A DNA stretch of 64,000 bases from Prauserella halophila (lineage in GTDB: Bacteria > Actinomycetota > Actinomycetes > Mycobacteriales > Pseudonocardiaceae). The notes beneath the pieces were generated by a model, which was given only the letters and a program-made list of their open reading frames with translations, was not told the origin of the DNA and did not search any database. Where the stretch lies: assembly GCF_024171895.1 (NCBI RefSeq), contig NZ_JAMTCQ010000008.1, positions 1,261,334 through 1,325,333 of the forward strand, in the 5' to 3' direction. Made by a program: the position numbers and the translations under genes. Position 1 is the stretch's first letter; each line of letters begins with the position of its first letter. Below are positions 8,963 to 17,273 of this stretch, one piece after another.

Positions 8963-9958
8963 TCAGGAAAGCCAGTCGGTGTCGTGCACGGCGCGGACGC
9001 GGGCGAGCCGGTCGCGCCACCATGCGGCTTGCTCGGGGTCGGTGAGTTCGTAAGTGTCGAGCAGGGTGGAGTCCGGGGTGGGTGGTGTGTGCGGTACCGG
9101 AAGGTAGCCGTCCACCGCACGCAGCGATTCGGGGCCGGAGACGAGATCGCTGTTGAGGAGCGAGAGCGTGCCGAGGCCGCAGGCGAAGTCCAACTCGGGC
9201 AGAGCGGCGGCAAGGGCAACCTGTGCTGCGAGACCGATACTGGTTTCCAGAGCGGAGGAGACCACGCAGGGCAGTCCGGCGGCTTCGGCGACCTCCAGAG
9301 AACGGCGTACACCGCCCAGCGGCGTGCACTTGATGACGGCGACGTCGGCGGCGCCCGCGACAGCTACCCTCAGGGGGTCCTCGGCGCGGCGGATGGATTC
9401 GTCGGCGGCGATACGCACATCGACCTGACGCCGGACGGCGGCGAGTTCCTCCACGGTCCAGCAGGGCTGTTCAACGTATTCGAGCCCGCCTGCTGCTTTG
9501 TCGAGCCGGCCGATGTGGGACACGGCCGTGTCGACGTCCCAGACGCCGTTGGCATCCACGCGAATCGCCCCGCTCGGGCCGAAGGCATCCCGAACCGCCT
9601 CGACGCGGGCGAGGTCTTCCGGCAGGGATTCGGAGTGGTCGGCAACTTTGACCTTTGCCGTGCGGCAGCCGGAGTTGGCGGCGATCTCGTGGGCACGCTC
9701 GGGGCCGACAGCGGGCACGGTGCAGTTGATCGGGATGCGGTCCCGCACAGGTTCGGGCCAGCCGACGGTGCACTGCTCGATCGCGGTCGCCAGCCACCCG
9801 GCGGACACGGCGTCGTCGTAGTCGGCGAACGGGCAGAACTCGCCCCAACCGGCGAGACCTTCGAGCAGCATTCCTTCCCGCACGGTGATGCCCCGGAACC
9901 GGGTGCGCATGGGGATCGCGTAGATGCGAGCGCCGTCGAAGTCGATCTTGTTGGTCAT
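8963..9958 (-). CDS. menC: o-succinylbenzoate synthase
   Basis: Enolase-superfamily enzyme that dehydrates SHCHC to o-succinylbenzoate in menaquinone synthesis. 331 aa, the short actinobacterial form. Seen: N-terminal RFRGITVREGMLLEG and AGWGEFCPF, the KxK pair in AKVKV, metal ligands in RVDANG, EQP and AADES, and the opposite lysine in VIKCTPLGG. Its ATG overlaps the stop of the upstream regulator gene by one base (TGATG), so the two are probably translated together, an unusual partner for menC. The 257 bp between it and the radC remnant show no gene. Confidence 0.88.
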   Translation of the reverse strand: MTNKIDFDGARIYAIPMRTRFRGITVREGMLLEGLAGWGEFCPFADYDDAVSAGWLATAIEQCTVGWPEPVRDRIPINCTVPAVGPERAHEIAANSGCRTAKVKVADHSESLPEDLARVEAVRDAFGPSGAIRVDANGVWDVDTAVSHIGRLDKAAGGLEYVEQPCWTVEELAAVRRQVDVRIAADESIRRAEDPLRVAVAGAADVAVIKCTPLGGVRRSLEVAEAAGLPCVVSSALETSIGLAAQVALAAALPELDFACGLGTLSLLNSDLVSGPESLRAVDGYLPVPHTPPTPDSTLLDTYELTDPEQAAWWRDRLARVRAVHDTDWLS

Positions 9959-11403
9959 CAGGTAGTCGTGTCCTCGTCTCGGCCGGTGCTGATGCGGGTG
10001 AGTTCGGTGATGCGGTCGTCCAGCTCGCGCACGTCCGGAGAACCACTGCGCAGCGGGCGCACCTGTCGTTGCAGCGTGCGGAGCCGGTCGAGCGCACGAG
10101 AGGAGCTGACTTGGCTCGCCGTGCGCACGGCGTCACGTCCCAGCGATGCAGCCTGTTCCAGATCGCGGCTGGCCAAATGGGCGGTAGCCAGGTCGGTCTG
10201 GACGAAACATCGGCTGCGCACGCGCCACGACTCGTAGCCGTCCAACGCTTGCTTGATCAGGCGGGTTCCCTGGTTGGGTTCGCCCGCATCGCGCAGGCAT
10301 CGGCCGAGATCGGCGGTTAGTTCGGCTTCGGTGTAGAAGCCCAGCCACGTGGGTTCGTCATCCGGGCGAGCGCGTTCGTAGTGCTGCTCGGCTTCGAGCA
10401 CGGCCGTGCGGGTGGCGTTGGCGTCACCGGACAGGGCGTGCCCGCGCGCCTCGACCGCGTGCAGCAGCGACGACAGCACCGGAGTGGCCTTACCGTTGGC
10501 CACGTTCTGACCAGCGCGGGCCAGGGCAATGGATTGCCGCGCGTGGCCGAGGCGGTCATGCTCGGTCAGAGCACTGTGTCCAAGTTGGACAGTCAGGCGG
10601 CTCATGTGGGACAGCACATTGCCCGCATACAGCCGATCGCCGGCGCTCATGGCGAGGTTGAGCGTCTGGATGTAGTAGCGCTGTGCCAGTGAGTGCCGCC
10701 CGACATCGGCGGCCATCGACGCGGCCAGCCATGAGGCTTGTGCCACCGCACCCAGCAGAGCTTTGCCGGTCTTCTCCGAGTAGGTGCCGTGCATGACGGT
10801 GTTTGCTTCGCGGTGCAGCATCTGCACCACTTGTTCGCGGACGCGGCCGGAGCCGTAGCGATGATCTAGTCGCCGCAGGTGGGCGATGTGCTCGGTGATG
10901 ATCTCGACATCGGCCATGCCGATACGTTTACCTGCCACGCGGGCGGTGCTCTCGGCTGGAGACACCGTGAGCGCGTACAACGCTGGCTCGGAGAAGGCCG
11001 CCGCTGTAAAAGCGGAGCCCAGCAGGAACTTTCGCCGGTTCATATCCCGTCCCGACAGCTCGACAACTGTGCGGACTGTGCCGTCCAGTGTTCCGGAACA
11101 GTTCAGTCCATCGTGTAAATCGTCTGTAGCGGGAGCGCGATCGGCAAACCCGCAGCCGGTGACGCTGATCTCACGGCGCAGGCAGCGAGAGAGCACCTTG
11201 GCTACCAGACGCGGCACTGGCCAGCGCGGCTGAGCTCCGCCCAGCATCCGGGTTACCGAGGTCGTGTTCGTGCCGAGGTGCACGCCTTCCTCGGCGCCTG
11301 CGGTGACCACGGCACGTGCTAACGCAGCGTTGCTCATCCCCGCTTCGTCCAGCAGCGCACGCAGCTCGCAATCTTGGCCGCCGGTGTGGCCAACACTTTC
11401 CAT
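9958..11403 (-). CDS. HTH regulator with TPR-like C-terminal domain
   Basis: 481 aa. The N-terminal about 85 residues hold an actinobacterial HTH-like domain (MSNAALARAVVTAG, TNTTSVTRMLGG). An internal RRKFLLGSAFTAAAF at about residue 122 is a twin-arginine look-alike found in this family; because it is internal it is unlikely to be a real signal. Residues about 160-450 are alpha-helical tetratricopeptide-like repeats (SLAQRYYIQTLNLAMSAGD, AVEARGHALSGDANATRTAVLEAEQHYERA). Transcribed divergently from the small ORF/radical SAM/CYTH cassette with a 225-bp shared promoter region, so it is the likely regulator of that cassette. Stop overlaps the menC start. Confidence 0.75.
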   Translation of the reverse strand: MESVGHTGGQDCELRALLDEAGMSNAALARAVVTAGAEEGVHLGTNTTSVTRMLGGAQPRWPVPRLVAKVLSRCLRREISVTGCGFADRAPATDDLHDGLNCSGTLDGTVRTVVELSGRDMNRRKFLLGSAFTAAAFSEPALYALTVSPAESTARVAGKRIGMADVEIITEHIAHLRRLDHRYGSGRVREQVVQMLHREANTVMHGTYSEKTGKALLGAVAQASWLAASMAADVGRHSLAQRYYIQTLNLAMSAGDRLYAGNVLSHMSRLTVQLGHSALTEHDRLGHARQSIALARAGQNVANGKATPVLSSLLHAVEARGHALSGDANATRTAVLEAEQHYERARPDDEPTWLGFYTEAELTADLGRCLRDAGEPNQGTRLIKQALDGYESWRVRSRCFVQTDLATAHLASRDLEQAASLGRDAVRTASQVSSSRALDRLRTLQRQVRPLRSGSPDVRELDDRITELTRISTGRDEDTTT

Positions 11404-11628
11404 CCGGTCACATCCTGCGTATTGGTCTGATCGCTCCTGGTAGTTGATCCTGGCCTACCGCGCGATGCTCTGTGAAGTCTCCTCCGCGAAGTGGGGCCCA
11501 AGTGCGACCCCCGGAAGCTGATCGGTCTCAGTCGTACTGATCCAAGACTGCAAATCGCCTGGTCTTGGCGTTTCGCTTGTGGTGACGAACCCACCACGAA
11601 CCGTTACCAAGGAAGCGAGACGCCAGCG

Positions 11629-11730
11629 ATGTTCACGTTGACGACGACCCCGCCGCAAGACGATGGCGCTCCCCACCAAGATCCCCTGGCTGCCGTACGG
11701 GCCGTCGCGGAGACAGCAGGGCTGGCGTGA
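11629..11730 (+). CDS. small ORF, 33 aa, first of the radical SAM cassette
   Basis: ATG preceded by GGAAGCGAGA about 9 bases upstream. Encodes a short acidic/proline peptide beginning MFTLTTTPPQDDGAP and ending VAETAGLA. The stop TGA overlaps the GTG of the next small ORF (GTGA), which suggests real translation of both. Could be a leader peptide, a substrate for the downstream radical SAM enzyme, or noise. Confidence 0.4.
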   Translation: MFTLTTTPPQDDGAPHQDPLAAVRAVAETAGLA

Positions 11731-11897
11731 CGACCATGGCTTCCACACTCGCCGTGGTTTCGCTGGCTGTAGCGGTACTCGCGAGTATCGGCGTCGATCT
11801 TGTCAGCGCCGTACGGGACTGGCCGACCACTCACGGGCCAGCCATGGCAACCGCTCGATCCCCTCGAGCCTCTGACCGCTCCGGCGGCGCGAGCTGA
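11727..11897 (+). CDS. small membrane peptide, 56 aa
   Basis: Starts GTG (VTTMASTLAVV) overlapping the previous stop. One hydrophobic helix (ASTLAVVSLAVAVLASIGVDL) followed by a polar Arg/Ser tail. Lies 125 bp before the radical SAM gene in the same direction. Another frame across 11800-12096 also has coding-like composition (PWQPLDPLEPLT, MWQPLALPEHPKRG), so the true product between 11.73 and 12.02 kb is not settled. Confidence 0.4.
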   Translation: MTTMASTLAVVSLAVAVLASIGVDLVSAVRDWPTTHGPAMATARSPRASDRSGGAS

Positions 11898-12022
11898 GCG
11901 CCGTTCCCGCATGTGGCAGCCGCTTGCGCTGCCGGAGCACCCCAAGCGCGGCATGACCGTAGCCCGGCCCCGAGCGGACCCGGTCTCCGCCGCACCCGGT
12001 GCCCACCGAACCAGGAAGGGAC

Positions 12023-13114
12023 ATGACCGCGATGAACATCACCGGTATCCCGGTGCACGTCGAAAAGGACACGACCCTTCGTGTCAAGATCGTTGACGCG
12101 TGCGGTCTGACCTGCACGTTCTGCCACAACGAGGGCACGCCGGTCACGGTGGACAACCGCAAGCAGCCACTCGGCGAGTTCACCACGGCCGGAGCCAGCG
12201 GGCGCGTGTCCATCTACGCGGCCACCAACGGTGCGGGCTTTCTTCCCGCTGCGGTGCCGGCCGACGACGAGTTCGGTAACGTGCTCGCCGCGCTCCGCGA
12301 CGCGCTGGGCTTCACCGAAGTCCACCTGACCGGCGGCGAACCCACCTTGCACTCCTCAGTGGCGAAGCTGACCAGCCTCGCCACGCATGCGGGCTATCGA
12401 GTGGGGATGACTTCCAACGGCGAGCACGGTGAACGGGTCTTGCCCGACTGCGCCGCCGCAGGGCTGGATCGGGTCAACTTCTCGATCTTCGGCACCACAC
12501 CTACCGAACTCGCCGAGGTCCAGCACGCCCGCTACCGCAACGCCAAGCTGGCCGAACGCAAGATCGCGACGCTCAAACGCTCGATCGCCACCTGCGAAGA
12601 GCACGAGGTCAAGGCCAGCGCCAACATCGTCGTGCTCGACCACAGCCACGCTCCACGTGTGCACCGGCTGCTGGATGAATACTCGCCGCACCTGTCGGTG
12701 CGACTGCTCAATTCGCTCGACCACGGCTCTGCCTCGATCGAGGCCATCGAACGCATCCTCGCCGAGCGCGGCGCGGTCGCCGAAGCGCACCACATCACCG
12801 CTGGCGTCTCCGGCACCCGCACCGCCTACCGCCTGCCTGATGGGCGGCGCGTGTTCTTCAAACAGATCCGCCGCGTGCGCCTGCCCGAGACCTGCGCCGG
12901 GTGCCGGTTCAATAACGACACCGACTGCCAAGAGGGCTTCTACGGTATCCGGCTCTACTACGACCGAACCGGCCGCTACCACGTCGGCGTGTGTATCCAG
13001 CGCATGGACCTTTGCCTGCCCGTCGAGGAGTTCCTGACCAGCTCACTCCGCGAAGAGATCCTTGATCTCCGCGAAGCCGAGTACCACCGGCTCGCCGCCC
13101 GGCGAGCCGGATAA
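12023..13114 (+). CDS. radical SAM enzyme, MoaA-like
   Basis: 363 aa. The [4Fe-4S]-SAM motif CGLTCTFC (Cys27, 31, 34) follows TLRVKIVDA. VHLTGGEPTLHSS supplies the SAM-binding GGE motif. The C-terminus has extra cysteines (ETCAGCRFNNDTDC and YHVGVCIQRMDLC) placed like the second cluster of MoaA, with a MoaA-like IRLYYDRTGRYHVGVC. Substrate unknown; the neighbouring CYTH protein suggests a nucleotide or phosphate ester, as inference only. AGGAAGGG sits just before the ATG at 12023; the ATG at 12032 is an alternative start. A CYTH gene follows after 38 bp. Confidence 0.85.
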   Translation: MTAMNITGIPVHVEKDTTLRVKIVDACGLTCTFCHNEGTPVTVDNRKQPLGEFTTAGASGRVSIYAATNGAGFLPAAVPADDEFGNVLAALRDALGFTEVHLTGGEPTLHSSVAKLTSLATHAGYRVGMTSNGEHGERVLPDCAAAGLDRVNFSIFGTTPTELAEVQHARYRNAKLAERKIATLKRSIATCEEHEVKASANIVVLDHSHAPRVHRLLDEYSPHLSVRLLNSLDHGSASIEAIERILAERGAVAEAHHITAGVSGTRTAYRLPDGRRVFFKQIRRVRLPETCAGCRFNNDTDCQEGFYGIRLYYDRTGRYHVGVCIQRMDLCLPVEEFLTSSLREEILDLREAEYHRLAARRAG

Positions 13115-13152
13115 CCTGCCGTAACGATCACTATCCGGAGGGAGATCCCGCG

Positions 13153-13683
13153 GTGCCCATCGAGCACGAAGCCAAGATCCTCGACATCGCCCCCGAATCA
13201 ACCGAGAAACTGATCCTCGACAAGGGCGGTCAGAAGCTCCGCGAGAAGTTCATGCGGCGTTACGTCTACGACATCACTCCCGGCGACGAGTCGAAGTGGA
13301 TCAGGCTCCGCGACACGGACGGTGAGACAACGCTGACCGTCAAGGAGATCACCAGCGACGCCATCGACGGCACCCACGAAGTCGAAGTCTGCGTCGATGA
13401 CTTCGCCGCCACCAATGCGCTACTGGGGATGTTGGGATTCACCCCGAAGTCCTATCAAGAGACCAATCGCACCAGCTTCATCCTCGACGGCGCACAAGTC
13501 GAGATCGACACCTGGCCGCAGATCCCGCCGTATGTGGAGATCGAAGCCGGTTCGAAGGACGAAGTGGTCCGCGTCGCCGAGCTGCTCGGCTACGCCGAAG
13601 CCGACCTCACCGGCGAGAACACCATCAAGATCTATGCCCGCTACGGCATCGACCTCAACACGATCACCGAACTCAAGTTCTGA
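13153..13683 (+). CDS. CYTH-domain protein (class IV adenylate cyclase / triphosphatase family)
   Basis: 176 aa, the whole protein being one CYTH tunnel domain. Begins PIEHEAKIL (family ExExK-type motif), with WIRLRDTDGETTLTVKE, EVEVCVDDF, VEIDTWPQIPPYVEIEA and a C-terminal GYAEADLTGENTIKIYARYG. CYTH proteins act on ATP, thiamine triphosphate or inorganic tripolyphosphate. GTG start with GGAGGGA about 11 bases upstream. Second enzyme of the radical SAM cassette. Which phosphate substrate it uses cannot be read from sequence. Confidence 0.85.
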   Translation: MPIEHEAKILDIAPESTEKLILDKGGQKLREKFMRRYVYDITPGDESKWIRLRDTDGETTLTVKEITSDAIDGTHEVEVCVDDFAATNALLGMLGFTPKSYQETNRTSFILDGAQVEIDTWPQIPPYVEIEAGSKDEVVRVAELLGYAEADLTGENTIKIYARYGIDLNTITELKF

Positions 13684-13953
13684 CCATCACAGTCCTTGCG
13701 TCACGTCCGTCCGCAACACCCCGCGGACTCCAGCTCCTCGGACCGATGCGCCACCAGCGGACTGAAGCCCGGCCTGCGAACCCCGGACCCGGCGATGGCA
13801 CTCCAACCCAGGCACTGGTCGTCGCTGGTGCAGAAACGGGCCCGCAACACGAAACCCACCACGATGAGGCCCGGGCAACGATGGGGTCCGAGGACCGCCC
13901 CGGGCGAGTCCGGGGCTGCGCCCCCAGAAAACACGACGAGGACCGAAAACAGC

Positions 13954-13988
13954 GAAGGCGCCCCCCGCGTCGAGCAGGGGGCGCCTTC
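13954..13988 (-). terminator. terminator of ssrA
   Basis: Perfect 12-bp arms (GAAGGCGCCCCC at 13954-13965 and its complement at 13977-13988) followed on the minus strand by GCTGTTTTC. It lies 7 bp past the tmRNA 3' end. The remaining 13684-13953 stretch between the CYTH gene and this hairpin shows no gene. Confidence 0.8.
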
Positions 13989-13995
13989 GGTCGAG

Positions 13996-14366
13996 TGGAG
14001 GTGCCGGGAATCGAACCCGGGTCCTCTGCCGTCTCTCCAGGGCTTCTCCGTGCGCAGTTCGCTGTGCCTCTACTCGGCCCCACCGGTCACGCGAACAAGC
14101 CGGTGTGACGGGCCCAGCCACTGTTGATGTCCCTGCCGGGCCCCGTGGCCGGGACCGGAGGTGAGCCTTCTAGCTGATGCCGGCACATCGGGTCGAAGGC
14201 GTACCCGGGCCGACAGACTCGCACTCGCTCAGGCGGCGAGGGCGAAGTCGCGCTGACTATTCGTCTTGGCGCTTATATTTAGTTGCGACGACGCTTTCGG
14301 TGGTCGTTGCCTGCACCGGCACGCTTCCCACTGGACCAACGTCCAGAGTCGAAACCGTTCACCCCC
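13996..14366 (-). ncRNA. ssrA: transfer-messenger RNA (tmRNA)
   Basis: About 371 nt. The 5' end GGGGGTG pairs with the 3' CACCTCC; the 5' domain carries GGTTTCGACTC and the T-arm GGTTCGATTCCC. The tag frame (14229-14270) reads AKTNSQRDFALAA then TGA, a typical actinobacterial tag ending. The acceptor ends in CACCTCCA followed by CTCG, so CCA is not encoded and must be added. It works with SmpB (18167-18667) in ribosome rescue; here the two genes are separated by about 3.8 kb of unrelated genes on both strands. Confidence 0.93.
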
Positions 14367-14635
14367 TTGTACGGGATCGTGGCCGATCGTCTTCGATCAG
14401 CATAACTCCCCTGACAAGCGGTTAATTCCCCGGCTCGGTGTTGCGGGGCCCACCCCAGTGCCCGGACGGGTGGCTGTCGCATCCGTGCGCGGGAGCAGCA
14501 CCCGGTCACGGCCGAGGGTGGGGCTGGCCCCACCCCGTTTCGACCCGTGTGCTCCATGGTCACCACCGCCGCTCCCCGGCGATGCTGGGAGTCGCCGACA
14601 TCGCCTACGTCGGCAGGAAGGAAGGGAGCACGATC

Positions 14636-15370
14636 ATGACGGTGCGGAGACAGACTCCCCGGTTGCGCGGCGCACTGCCGTTTCTGTTGCTCAGCCTCCC
14701 GATGGGAATCGTCGGATTCGTGTTCGTGGTGACGACGGTGAGCGCGGGCGCGCCGACGGCCCTGGTGTGGGTGGGCATTCCGGTGCTGATGCTGCTGCTC
14801 ACGGGCACCCGCAGGCTGGCGGACCTCGAGCGCACGCGCGTCCACGGGATGCTGGACGCGGCCGTACCGCGGCCGTACCGCCCGTTGCCGCACGGCCCGG
14901 TGCGCAGCCGGTGGCTGGCACGCGCCCGCGATGCGCAGACCTGGCGTGACATCTTCTACCTGATCATCCTGCTGCCGGTGGGGATCGTCGAGTTCACGCT
15001 GGTGGTCGTGTTCTGGTCGGTGTCGCTGGGGCTGATCGCACTGCCCGTCTACTACCGCTTCCTGCCCGAGGGCCTGTACGCGTTCCCGTCGCACGAGCTG
15101 CGCTGGGTGACGGTCGACTCGGTGCCGACGGCACTGCCGTGGACGGCGCTGGGAGTGCTGGTGGCGTGCGGTGCGGTCCTGGGCACGCGGGCGCTGGGTG
15201 CCGGACACGCGTGGCTGGCACGGGCGCTGCTGGGGCCGACGGCACGGCGCATCCGTGAGGCCGAGGGCAGGATCGGCCACCCCGCCGACCTCGGCTACCT
15301 CGCCGATCTCACCGATCCCGCCGACACGACCGCGGCGGATACCCGGCCGACGCGCACGGTGGCACGATGA
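14636..15370 (+). CDS. sensor-domain membrane protein, partner of the two-component system
   Basis: About 244 aa. Two paired hydrophobic segments per half: ALPFLLLSLPMGIVGFVFVV and TALVWVGIPVLMLLLTGTR, then IFYLIILLPVGIVEFTLVV and a later helix. This is the same 'sensor' fold as the N-terminal half of the next protein (compare ATTLVWVGIPLLMLATTLTQRFADFERR), but without a kinase domain. ATG chosen because of AGGAAGGAAGGGAG upstream. The stop overlaps the kinase ATG (ATGA), so it is co-translated with it. Probably a modulatory or co-sensor subunit. The 269 bp between ssrA and this gene contain no gene I can see. Confidence 0.8.
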   Translation: MTVRRQTPRLRGALPFLLLSLPMGIVGFVFVVTTVSAGAPTALVWVGIPVLMLLLTGTRRLADLERTRVHGMLDAAVPRPYRPLPHGPVRSRWLARARDAQTWRDIFYLIILLPVGIVEFTLVVVFWSVSLGLIALPVYYRFLPEGLYAFPSHELRWVTVDSVPTALPWTALGVLVACGAVLGTRALGAGHAWLARALLGPTARRIREAEGRIGHPADLGYLADLTDPADTTAADTRPTRTVAR

Positions 15371-16518
15371 GCACTCCGGGTAGAGGGGACACCGTGATGC
15401 ATGAGGACCAGCCATGGCCGGAAACCTGGCGCACGATCGCGTACCAGGTGCTGGCACTGCCGGTGCGCATCTTCGAGTTCGTCGTGCTCCTGGTGCTGCT
15501 GGTGACCGGGATCGCGACGACCCTCGTCTGGGTGGGCATTCCCCTGCTGATGCTGGCCACGACGTTGACGCAGCGTTTCGCCGACTTCGAGCGCCGATCA
15601 CTGCGCCGGTGGCTGCACACCCCGCTGGCGGATGCGATCCGCAACCGCGGCGACGGGCCGGTCCGGAACTGGTTCGCCCAGCTGACGGACTCCACGACGT
15701 GGCGGGACCTCACGTATCTGCTGGTCACGACGCCCATCGCGATCGCCGAGTTCGTGCTCGGCGTCGTGTCCGCGATCATCGTACCGCTCGCGTTGACGGT
15801 CGCGCCCGGTGTCGGCTGGCTGCACGGCAAACTCGCGTTGGCGCTGCTCGGTCCGCCGCGGGCCGAACGGCTCGAGGCGCGGGCCTCGCGGCTGCAGGCG
15901 TCGCGGGCACGCGGGGTCGACGCGGCCGAGGCCGAACGCAGGCGCATCGAACGCGACCTGCACGACGGCGCGCAGCAGCGGCTCGTGTCGGTGGCGATGA
16001 CGGTCGGCCGTGCCAAAGCCAAGGTCGGCGGTTCCGACCCCGATACCGCTGAGCTGCAGAACCTCCTCGACGAAGCGCATACCGACGCGAAACTCGCGGT
16101 GTCGGAACTGCGCGACCTGGCGCGCGGCATCTACCCCGCGGTGCTGGGCGACCGCGGACTCGACGCGGCGTTGTCGGCGCTCGCGGCGAAGTCGACGGTG
16201 CCGGTCTCGGTGTCGGTCGACATCGAGGAACGCCCTCCTGCCGCGGTCGAGAGCACGACGTACTTCGTCGTCGGCGAAACGCTCGCCAACGCCGCCAAGT
16301 ACGCCGAAGCCTCCGACATCCGCGTGGACGTGCGCCGCGACGGGGATACAGTGATCGCCGAGGTCACCGACGACGGCCGGGGTGGCGCCGAGATCCGTGC
16401 CGGTGGCGGGCTGGCCGGGCTCGCCGACCGTGCCGCGACGATCGACGGCGTCATCTCGGTCGTCAGTCCCGCCGGTGGTCCGACGGTCGTTCGCGCCGAA
16501 CTTCCGTGTCGCTGGTGA
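15367..16518 (+). CDS. sensor histidine kinase (NarL-type)
   Basis: 383 aa. N-terminal membrane sensor domain with about four hydrophobic segments (residues about 20-170), then HisKA_3 dimerisation helix with ERRRIERDLHDGAQQRLVSVAM (His199 as phospho-acceptor) and a HATPase domain with ETLANAAKYAEAS (N box), TDDGRGGAEI and GGGLAGLADRAATIDG (G boxes). Autophosphorylates and passes phosphate to the response regulator that starts 22 bp later. The signal is unknown. Confidence 0.9.
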   Translation: MSTPGRGDTVMHEDQPWPETWRTIAYQVLALPVRIFEFVVLLVLLVTGIATTLVWVGIPLLMLATTLTQRFADFERRSLRRWLHTPLADAIRNRGDGPVRNWFAQLTDSTTWRDLTYLLVTTPIAIAEFVLGVVSAIIVPLALTVAPGVGWLHGKLALALLGPPRAERLEARASRLQASRARGVDAAEAERRRIERDLHDGAQQRLVSVAMTVGRAKAKVGGSDPDTAELQNLLDEAHTDAKLAVSELRDLARGIYPAVLGDRGLDAALSALAAKSTVPVSVSVDIEERPPAAVESTTYFVVGETLANAAKYAEASDIRVDVRRDGDTVIAEVTDDGRGGAEIRAGGGLAGLADRAATIDGVISVVSPAGGPTVVRAELPCRW

Positions 16519-16540
16519 ACGAACTTCTGGGGGTCTGCAC

Positions 16541-17182
16541 GTGCGGGTGGTCATCGCCGAGGACGCCGTGCTGCTGCGCGCCGGTGTCCAGCGACTGCTG
16601 GCGGACGAGGGCATCGAGACGGCCGCTGCGGTCGGCTCGGGCGACGAGCTGCTGGCCGCGGTCGGCGAGCACGAACCCGACCTGGCGATCGTCGACGTGC
16701 GGATGCCGCCGACGTTCACCGACGAGGGACTGCGGGCCGCGCTGCAGGCACGCGAGATCACAGGCAACCTCCCGGTGCTCGTCCTGTCGCAGTACGTCGA
16801 GGAGACCTACGCGATCGAGCTGCTGTCCGGTGGCGCGGGCGGTGTCGGGTACCTGCTGAAGGAACGCGTCTCCGACGTGACCGACTTCCTCGATGCCGTG
16901 CGCCGCGTCGCCGCAGGCGGCACCGCGATCGACCCCGAGGTGGTCTCGCAGGTCATGGCGCGCGGACGCAACAACCCGCTCGACTCGCTCACCGGCCGCG
17001 AAGGCGACGTGCTCGCCCTGATGGCACAGGGCCTGACGAACTCCGCGATCGCGGCCCGGATGGTGGTCTCGCACGGCGCCGTCGAAAAGCACATCGGCAA
17101 CATCTTCGCCAAGCTCGGCCTCGACAGCAGCCTCGAGGAGCATCGCCGTGTCCGCGCGGTGCTGACCTACCTCGAACGCTGA
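16541..17182 (+). CDS. LuxR/NarL-family response regulator
   Basis: 213 aa. Receiver domain starts VRVVIAEDAVLLRAGVQRLL, phospho-acceptor Asp52 in LAIVDVRMPP, conserved lysine in GYLLKERVSD. C-terminal HTH: LTGREGDVLALMAQGLTNSAIAARMVVSHGAVEKHIGNIFAKLGL. GTG start chosen at the first conserved residue. Third gene of the two-component operon; it ends just before a strong hairpin. Confidence 0.92.
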   Translation: MRVVIAEDAVLLRAGVQRLLADEGIETAAAVGSGDELLAAVGEHEPDLAIVDVRMPPTFTDEGLRAALQAREITGNLPVLVLSQYVEETYAIELLSGGAGGVGYLLKERVSDVTDFLDAVRRVAAGGTAIDPEVVSQVMARGRNNPLDSLTGREGDVLALMAQGLTNSAIAARMVVSHGAVEKHIGNIFAKLGLDSSLEEHRRVRAVLTYLER

Positions 17183-17198
17183 ACCGTGGGCCCCTCGC

Positions 17199-17251
17199 GC
17201 CCCGAAGGGCACCTTTGGGGCACTCAACGCCCCGAAGGTGCCCTTCGGGGC
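17199..17251. terminator. bidirectional terminator / repeat hairpin
   Basis: GCCCCGAAGGGCACC at 17199-17213 is the exact complement of 17237-17251, with a second smaller hairpin (GCCCC...GGGGC) nested in the left half. It sits between convergent genes (response regulator and amidohydrolase). Confidence 0.8.
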
Positions 17252-17273
17252 ATCCGCTCAGGCCGCCCGCGGA

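Noticed and set aside
10970..11040. Twin-arginine signal (RRKFLLG) in the menC-coupled regulator
   Set aside because: It is internal, about 120 residues after an HTH domain, so export is implausible.
13996..14366. tmRNA 3' end as attachment site of an island at 7.4-13.9 kb
   Set aside because: I looked for a second copy of the tmRNA 3' sequence in the window and found none, and no integrase lies next to it.
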